Source of the DNA: Stagonosporopsis chrysanthemi
Lineage: Eukaryota; Ascomycota; Dothideomycetes; Pleosporales; Didymellaceae
Length of the DNA stretch: 64,000 nucleotides
Assembly: GCA_022560025.1 (NCBI GenBank)
Contig: JAFISE010000074.1
Coordinates: 1 to 64,000, forward strand
Direction of reading: 5' to 3'
Positions 57,966-64,000 of the stretch are shown here, in pieces; within the stretch, counting starts at the first letter, position 1, and every line of letters starts with the position of its first letter. Under the pieces are notes generated by a model. That model ran no database searches. It saw only the letters and a list, made by a program, of their open reading frames with translations, and was not told the origin of the DNA. The translations under genes and the position numbers were made by a program.

Positions 57966-59824
57966 ATGAGCGCCGACCCAACCCAGCCAGTCGCTGGTGC
58001 ATCATCGACCGCCGCAAGCCCCGGCGCCGCCCACTTGAACAGCGACGGTATGCACCCGCACTTCCCGCTGCAGCAGGACAACCCCCCAAGACAATTGCTG
58101 ACCACGACGCCAGGTTCGCACACCATCGTCTCGCCCACCGCCGAAGGCAAACAGCCCCAGCTCAACGTCCCCTCGAACGCAAACGACGCTCAGACCCCTT
58201 CAGGGACTGGGCTGAGCGGAGTCACTGCCGCAGATGCCGAGAGCATTGGAAAGGGATCAAAGCACTCCAAGCGCAGCTTCATGGGCAAGCGGAGGGCCGC
58301 CAGCACTGCTAGTAGCAAGCGCTCTGGGCAGCCGACCAATCATCCTGACAAGACCGCCCGGGCACCGCCGGTACCTGCCTCGCCCGCCGCCCACCGCGAG
58401 GGCTCGACAAGAAGCAAGGCGAGAAAGACTGGCGGGCTGCTCTCATGCTTGCCGTGCTTCGCGCCCAAGGACATCCCGGAAGAGGGTACACCCCTGGAGA
58501 ATGTCAAGCGGACCGAAAAGATCCCAGAAGGCCGCACCTCGCAGTCCACGCCTGTCAAGAAGCAATATCCTGTCGCCGCAGCTGAGTCGAGCACGTTGGA
58601 CTCAAAGGCACCGGTGGACGAGAAAGCACCAACCGAGACATTCAGCCCTAGTGCTGTCGAAAAGACCAGATCTGGTGGTGATGGTACTGCTGAGCCTGTC
58701 AGGCCGTCCCACGACAGCCCCCCTCAGATTGTCACAAGAAGCTCGTCTAAGAGACAGCAAGAGTCCGCCCCTGTCCAGCCCCCTGCACCCGTCCAGCCTG
58801 GCCTTTTGCAGACTGATCACCCTGCGATCAATGTCCAGACACCGACTCCTGGCACTACCCCTGTGGTTGGCAGACCGTCGGAGGAGCAGCAAAGAATCAT
58901 CGAGGACCAGACTGAGGAGCAAAAGGCACTAGATGCTGATATCGAGATGAAGGATGTTCCCTTGTCGAGCAACGACGTGCCCCATGAAGGCGAGGATTCC
59001 AACGTCGCAGTCGCATCTACCGAGCAGCCCAAGGTTGACCTTCCTCCTCCGCCGCCACTTGAACAGAGGCAAGACGCTATCCAGAAGCAGACTTTGGACA
59101 TGTCAGAAGCCTCGGAGCCGCAGAAGTACCTTCTTGGCCCAATTGAGCCCAGGTTCAAGGGCAAGAAATGTTTAGTTCTTGACCTTGATGAGACTCTGGT
59201 TCACAGCAGCTTTAAGGTATGTCTTAGCAAGATACCTCATCCACCTCACTTTCTAACAACCGCAGATACTGCACCAGGCCGACTTCACCATCCCGGTCGA
59301 GATTGAAGGCCAGTACCACAACGTATACGTGATCAAGCGTCCCGGCGTCGACCAGTTTATGAAGAGGGTCGGCGAGCTGTACGAGGTCGTTGTCTTTACC
59401 GCGTCTGTGTCAAAAGTACGTTCCGACCCTATCACTTGCAACAGTCATGCTAACATGCACAGTACGGCGACCCGCTCTTGGACCAGCTCGATATTCACGG
59501 CGTTGTGCATCACAGGCTTTTCCGCGAAAGCTGTTACAACCACCAGGGTAACTATGTCAAGGTATGTCGGCTTCCTACACCTCCTCGATTTTTCGTACTC
59601 ACATGTGTCAGGATCTCTCGCAAATCGGTCGCGACCTCAAGGACACCATCATTATCGACAACTCGCCCACTTCGTACATTTTCCACCCGCAACACGCCGT
59701 CCCGATCAGCAGCTGGTTCTCTGATGCCCACGATAACGAACTCCTCGACCTGATACCCGTACTCGAAGACCTTGCTGGCAACCAAGTCAGCGACGTCAGT
59801 TTGGTGCTCGATGTTGCTTTGTAA
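57966..59824 (+). CDS. psr1: PSR/SCP-type NIF-domain protein phosphatase
   Basis: Exons 57966-59216, 59266-59415, 59463-59561 and 59612-59824 (introns 49, 47 and 50 bp, all phase 0) give 570 residues. The catalytic FCP1-like domain is C-terminal: CLVLDLDETLVHSSFK with nucleophile Asp406, Asp408 and Thr410, then VYVIKRPGVDQFM, VVFTASVSKYGDPLLDQLD, RLFRESCYNHQGNYVKDLS, IIIDNSPTSYIFHPQ and SWFSDAHDNELLDLIP. Residues 1-385 are low-complexity Ser/Pro/Thr-rich with basic clusters and a Cys pair (LLSCLPCF) that could be lipidated. Yeast Psr1/2 act at the plasma membrane in the sodium and general stress response, and the domain order here matches. The three introns all fall inside the catalytic domain. 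Confidence 0.95.
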
Positions 59825-60922
59825 GCGGAGACGATGAATACCCCTTGCGCATACCCTGTTTTCCTGTCTGTCATATCTTCCCGGAGTCTTCGATTCGGAG
59901 CTTGTACTTTGTAATCAGTCTTGTAATCTGCATACAACGAGCTGAGCGGGCAGTCTGGTGCCTGGTGAGAGTGACCCGCACCACGCCGGACACTGCATCG
60001 CTGGGCTTGTGTGTGGCGGTTCAAATACCCTTTTCTACGCAAAAATTCGGAGCAGGCATTGGTGTTGGAATGATTCGAAGTTTGGGAAAAGAAACACTAA
60101 TACTGGTTTATTCATACATACCCTCCCCCACCCCCGACGTACACTCTCCGAGCGTCACTGTCGAGTACCATCTCCTTTGTACCTACCTTTTTCCTTTACT
60201 CTAGTATAGCATTTCGGCGGGCTGCATCAATGCATTTCCTTGTTACTCTCTTATTGACCAGAGGTGATTCAGGCATGTAGAGCAGCATACAAGACTAAAT
60301 GCAGTAGTACAACCGAACTTTGCGTCTTGCATGCCAGAAAATAGACCTAACCCTATCCACAGATGTGTACTCGGATCACGACCTTCCTTAAAGAACCAGG
60401 ATCTTGAGGAATGGGGGATGGGGGAAGTGGTAGGGAGATGCGGGCTTCGTCGTCACTAACTTTCTGTATAGAGTTCGTTCTGCAAAGAGCATTAGTGTCT
60501 GTTTGATGCTCACCTGGAACACTACTAAATACATTTTCATATTACTATATCATTGACTACCGGTAAATCGCGTATGTAACAAGACTTGTTGGAGTCGTAT
60601 AACTAAGCTTTGCACCTTTGCACACTAGAGATAGATCTGAAACTTACCCTACAGCTGTGCACTTCATGACGTTTCTGGAATCAAACTCTTGGCGTTCACA
60701 TGTTTCGATGTCTCGCACAGGCCAGCCACTCATCTCTCATCCCCGCGTCAAGCAGCCCAAGTTATCCACACGACCAGCTATAAACCTTGCCACGCCTGCA
60801 GCTGGCGGAAATAGGCAATTGAAAATCGCAAGCTTTGCGGTTATATAAGCTTGCTTTGCTGGCCTCACTGCTCGTCGCATCCACAAAATTCATGGAACAA
60901 TAGCTCCGCGTCCCTTCAAACC
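59825..60922. other. Intergenic, 1.1 kb
   Basis: 3' flank of the phosphatase gene and promoter of the acyltransferase gene. Frames at 59845-60209 and 60618-60848 are short and unsupported. No repeat or RNA gene seen. Confidence 0.45.
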
Positions 60923-62089
60923 ATGGAGAAATACAGCCAGTTTCGCGACAAAGGTGTGTGCCTGTTGTACTCTAGAATATAGATCTCTCTCAGCTGATAA
61001 TATGCGCAGGTACTTCCATAGCACCCTTCCTCCCCGTCCCTCCACCAGCTGCCAGCATCGTCTGGACGCCAATCTACAGCTTTCTCTTCCTCTGCCGCAT
61101 ACCGTTTGTCGTTGGGCTCTCAGCATTCTACTTCGGCATTGCCGAGTGGCTGCCCCTCGGCGGTCCAGTCAAATATGTGGTACTCTGGGCGTTGTTGGGC
61201 GTGACCGGGGTGTGGTGGGTTGACTTCCAGGTCGACGGCGTGAAGCGAGGGTGCGTATTTCCAAATCCACAGACCATTGAAGAGACGAGGCTAATGAAGA
61301 ACTAGCCAGCTCTCAGCAGCAGCAAAAGAAAATCTCCCCAAGGCCGGCACGATCATCGCCTCATCCTTCACTTCGCCCCTCGACCCCCTCTACCTTGCCG
61401 GCATCTTCCAACCCATCTTCACCCGCTCCTACCCCTACACCCGCGAGGTCGAGCGCATCAGCCTCCTGCGCGCGATTCTGCTCGCCTTCGCCCCTCCTTC
61501 AATTCTCCCCGCCGACGACGCCAACCTTGTCACCCTCGCCTCGCTGATCGCCTCGAACCCCAAAAGCATCATCTGCGTGTTTCCTGAATGCACAACGACC
61601 AATGGCCGCGGCATTCTCCCGCTCAGCCCCAGCTTGCTCAGCGCAAACGGCACCACGAAAATCTACCCCGTCAACCTGCGCTACACCCCGCAGGACGTCA
61701 CGACACCTGTGTCCGGCGGCTACGCAAGCTGGCTCTTCCGCCTCCTCTCCAAGCCCTCCCACCAAATGCGTGTCCGTGTCGCAATGCGCGTGTTCAACAG
61801 CGCTAGCATCGACGGCCCCGCGCGGAAGCAGGAGAAAGCCGTTGCGTCGGGGTATGACAGCAACATCTTCGACACGCCGGAGCTGCGGGGCGTAGGTGAT
61901 GGGTTAGAGAGGGAGACAGGAATGCAGGTTGATACTGGCGATGCGGATGGCGGTGTGACTGAGCAGGAGCAGAGGGTTCTGGATCGGGTTGCGGAGGATC
62001 TTGCACGGTTGGGGAGGGTAAAGCGCGTGGGTTTGGATGTGGGGGTCAAGATTGAGTTTCTGAAGGTGTGGTTGAAGCGGAGGCGGTAG
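60923..62089 (+). CDS. LOA1/VPS66-like lysophospholipid acyltransferase
   Basis: Exons 60923-60953, 61010-61250 and 61306-62089 (introns 56 and 55 bp) give 351 residues. Junctions give RDKGTSIAPFLPVPPP and VKRGQLSAAAKENLPKAG. Two N-terminal membrane segments span about 28-50 and 58-83. The PlsC-type core has SFTSPLDPLYLAGIF at 111-125 and VFPECTTTNGRGIL from 182, the equivalents of the NHxxxxD and FPEGT motifs. The canonical catalytic His is Phe112 and the Asp is Asp117. Fungal LOA1 proteins transfer acyl groups to lysophosphatidic acid at ER and lipid droplets. Residues 260-351 are a soluble tail with a coiled region. Family assignment is good; activity is uncertain given the changed motif. 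Confidence 0.87.
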
Positions 62090-62836
62090 CGGAGAGGCGA
62101 TGAAGTGGAGGTAGAGATCGTAAGGAGACGCAAACATCCAGGTGGCGGACAAAACCGAACACAAAGTCACTGGGAAATAAAGTACACTCTTTTTCCCACT
62201 CATCTACTCTTGACACCTTCCTTCCCACGCTCTGCTCTCCCGCCATCCCTCGAATCCAACCCTCAACCCCCTTCACCCACAACCCGTCCCCTCCTTCCGC
62301 CCTTCGATTAGACTCCGCAGTACATACCAGGCTATATTACATGCACCTCCCTGGATGTCAAATCAAAGATTCCCTCCTTTTCGCCGCGAAGTACACACAT
62401 GCAGCAACATCCCCTGCCCCCAGCTGAAGTCACCAGACTCCGTCCCCGCGAACCCTCACCAACACAAGCACAGCAGAGCCTCGAGCAAGCAGTAGCCTGT
62501 GGTTACTATCCACACCGACGCCTCATCGTACACACACACGCCACTGACAAGTTTCCGCTCAGAAGATCTATCTGCATTAGCATATCCCAATGCCGCACCT
62601 CACACCTCCCACATAGTTCACAGCAAGACAGAAACCGCGTCCCCTGCTTCTCCTCTTCACCATCCCACCTCTTCACCAATCCCTCTGCATCCGCACTTGC
62701 CTCCCCAACCATCGTCCTTATAAACCCTCCCCCAAAAGAGAAACAACCCGCCACCTCCCCCACTCATCCGCAGGTGCCGAAAAAAAAAACCATATTCGCG
62801 TGCTCCCAACCTTCCAAGGCCGGGCACCGAAGCTAA
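62090..62836. other. Intergenic (between convergent genes, left of tRNA)
   Basis: Pyrimidine-rich on the + strand. Frames at 62399-62836 are Pro/Ser/Thr/His-rich noise. No gene called. Confidence 0.45.
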
Positions 62837-62937
62837 TGTCGCTTCTGTGGATCGAACACAGTACCTCCAGATGTGATTCCACATGCGTGACTGACGGAGA
62901 CTTCAGTCTGGCGCTCTCCCAAGTGAGCTAAAGCGAC
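62837..62937 (-). tRNA. tRNA-Phe (GAA) with 28-nt intron
   Basis: On the minus strand, from 62937 to 62837. The acceptor stem GTCGCTT pairs perfectly with AAGCGAC and is followed by discriminator A. D-arm GCTC/GAGC, anticodon stem CCAGA/TCTGG with loop CTGAAGA (anticodon GAA), and T-arm CTGTG-TTCGATC-CACAG. A 28-base intron (62873-62900) sits after the base 3' of the anticodon, the canonical position for tRNA introns. Mature length without CCA is 73, right for tRNA-Phe. Every stem is complete, so this should be functional. Confidence 0.96.
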
Positions 62938-63455
62938 GACGACGACGGGGATGGACGTGCAAGCGCAACTGTGATTGGGTTGCTTGATGGGGGGTTGCGA
63001 GGGGGGGAGGGGTTATATTGAGGGAAAGGGGGCATGGGTGGGGCGGTGGGGAGGTGGAGATGGGTCTGGATGAATGTGTGAGGGTTTGTTTCGCGGCTGC
63101 TTGGGGGAGAGACGGAGGTGTGGGTATGTTGGTGGGAGAGAGGTGTGCAGCGGGTGGTGAGAGTGGTGGGGGAACGAGAGAGTGGGAGAGAGAGTATGTC
63201 ATAGTCTATATCTTTTCGAGGTATCATATACACGTATATCCAAATCTAGATCGTGGTGCCAAGTACGGCGTGCTTTCGTAGATAAAATGGCGAATCCAAA
63301 CCAAACCAAACCACCTAGTTCAACTCCAGCTCTGCGTGAGCGCCTAATCCTGATCGAGCCCTTTTTTCTGTTTTGTCCCATCCGATATCCATGCACTCGT
63401 GCAAATCCCGTGGTCGTGCTCCATACACGTTCATCAGCGCCGTCACCTCCGCTGT
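62938..63455. other. Intergenic, G-rich on + strand
   Basis: Bases 62985-63185 are a run of G-tracts separated by A/T on the + strand (upstream of the tRNA on its own strand, where they read as C-tracts). No gene seen. The rest is the 3' flank of CTP synthase. Confidence 0.45.
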
Positions 63456-64000
63456 CTAAAACTCGCCGTTGATCTTCAACCCAGCAATACCATTCGCGAC
63501 CCCCTCAGCCGGCAGCGCCGCGCCGCTCTGGTAATCCCTCGTAATCTCATCCAGAATACCCGCTGACGCAGCCACAAAGCCCAAGTACGGACGGCTGGGA
63601 TCCAGCACGCGCGAAAGGTACTCCGGGTGGAACTGGACGCCAACAAACCACGGGTGGTCCTTGATCTCAACGACCTCCATGCGCACGCCCTCCTCATCCT
63701 TGCCGACAAAGTGTAGACCGCCATCCTGCAGACGGTCGATGTAGGCTGGGTTGACTTCGTAGCGGTGCCTGTGACGCTCGAGGATCTGGTCTGAACCCGC
63801 GTAAAGCGCGCGCAGTTTGGACCACTCGGAGCCCGGCTGGAACAGCGTCGGGCGCAGACCGAGGCGCATGCTGGCGCCCATAGTCGTCTTGTCGACCTCG
63901 GGCATGAACATGATGAGTTTGTTTGCGGCGTCGCCGTTGAACTCCTCGGAGGTGGCGTCTTTGATACAGCACACGTTGCGTGCGTACTCGATGACGGCAA
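63456..64000 (-). CDS. ura7: CTP synthase, C-terminal part (gene continues beyond window)
   Basis: A minus-strand frame entering from the right edge. The last 180 codons and stop are visible; the N-terminal synthetase domain and start are outside the window. The glutamine amidotransferase domain end is clear: VIEYARNVC, then DKTTMGASMRLG, RHRYEVN, and GVQFHPEYLSR, which carries the His and Glu of the class I glutaminase triad. The enzyme makes CTP from UTP, ATP and glutamine. The C-terminal tail (RDYQSGAALPAEG) is typical of fungal enzymes. Identification is secure even though partial. Confidence 0.95.
   Translation of the reverse strand, partial: AVIEYARNVCCIKDATSEEFNGDAANKLIMFMPEVDKTTMGASMRLGLRPTLFQPGSEWSKLRALYAGSDQILERHRHRYEVNPAYIDRLQDGGLHFVGKDEEGVRMEVVEIKDHPWFVGVQFHPEYLSRVLDPSRPYLGFVAASAGILDEITRDYQSGAALPAEGVANGIAGLKINGEF

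Overview
The window is a piece of a filamentous ascomycete chromosome. Evidence: genes carry 40-65 bp GT..AG introns with CTAAC/CTGAC-type branch sites, intergenic spaces are short, and a retrotransposon has been riddled with C-to-T and G-to-A changes in the style of repeat-induced point mutation (RIP). The gene families (2 kb tannase/feruloyl esterase, DUF3500, PGEIRN..Y family, fungal coronin, Acinus-like SAP protein) fit Pezizomycotina. A Dothideomycetes/Pleosporales-type genome is my best guess, but it is inference only.

Layout. 1-6380: an extremely A+T-rich block without any long ORF. Its right half is a decayed Ty1/Copia element on the + strand (reverse transcriptase, then RNase H), ending in a polypurine tract and a 184 bp LTR that is not A+T-biased. 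7006-12000: a large single-exon protein of unknown function with an internally duplicated module, a GSAM-like class III aminotransferase, and a frameshifted remnant of a flavin amine oxidase. 12280-31100: an accessory, mostly catabolic neighbourhood: EVE-domain protein, secreted carboxylesterase, flavin monooxygenase, epoxide-hydrolase-like enzyme, DUF3500 protein, secreted tannase/feruloyl esterase, a small second A+T-rich island, salicylate-hydroxylase-like monooxygenase, MFS transporter and a secreted zinc metalloprotease. 31998-41000: a DUF300 membrane protein, three tandem paralogues of one fungal family with an intron at the same codon, and an amidase with an additional C-terminal domain. 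41415-64000: mainly conserved housekeeping genes: PEX11, an unknown membrane/coiled-coil protein, Acinus-like, coronin, a small putative secreted protein, kinesin-14, SDS22, a PSR/SCP-type phosphatase, a LOA1-like acyltransferase, an intron-containing tRNA-Phe(GAA), and the 3' end of CTP synthase, which runs off the right edge.

How the genes may work together: the left two thirds look like a nutrient-acquisition and detoxification region next to transposon debris. Secreted esterases would release esters and phenolic acids, and intracellular flavin monooxygenases, a hydrolase and a transporter would process them. The right third covers actin (coronin) and microtubule (kinesin-14) functions, PP1 control (SDS22), RNA processing (Acinus) and lipid/nucleotide metabolism. 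These genes are unlinked in function and are core fungal genes.

Gene models were assembled by joining reading frames at GT..AG sites that keep both frame and family-conserved residues. Each total length was checked to be a multiple of three. Several apparent upstream start positions are GTG or TTG codons and were moved to the first ATG.
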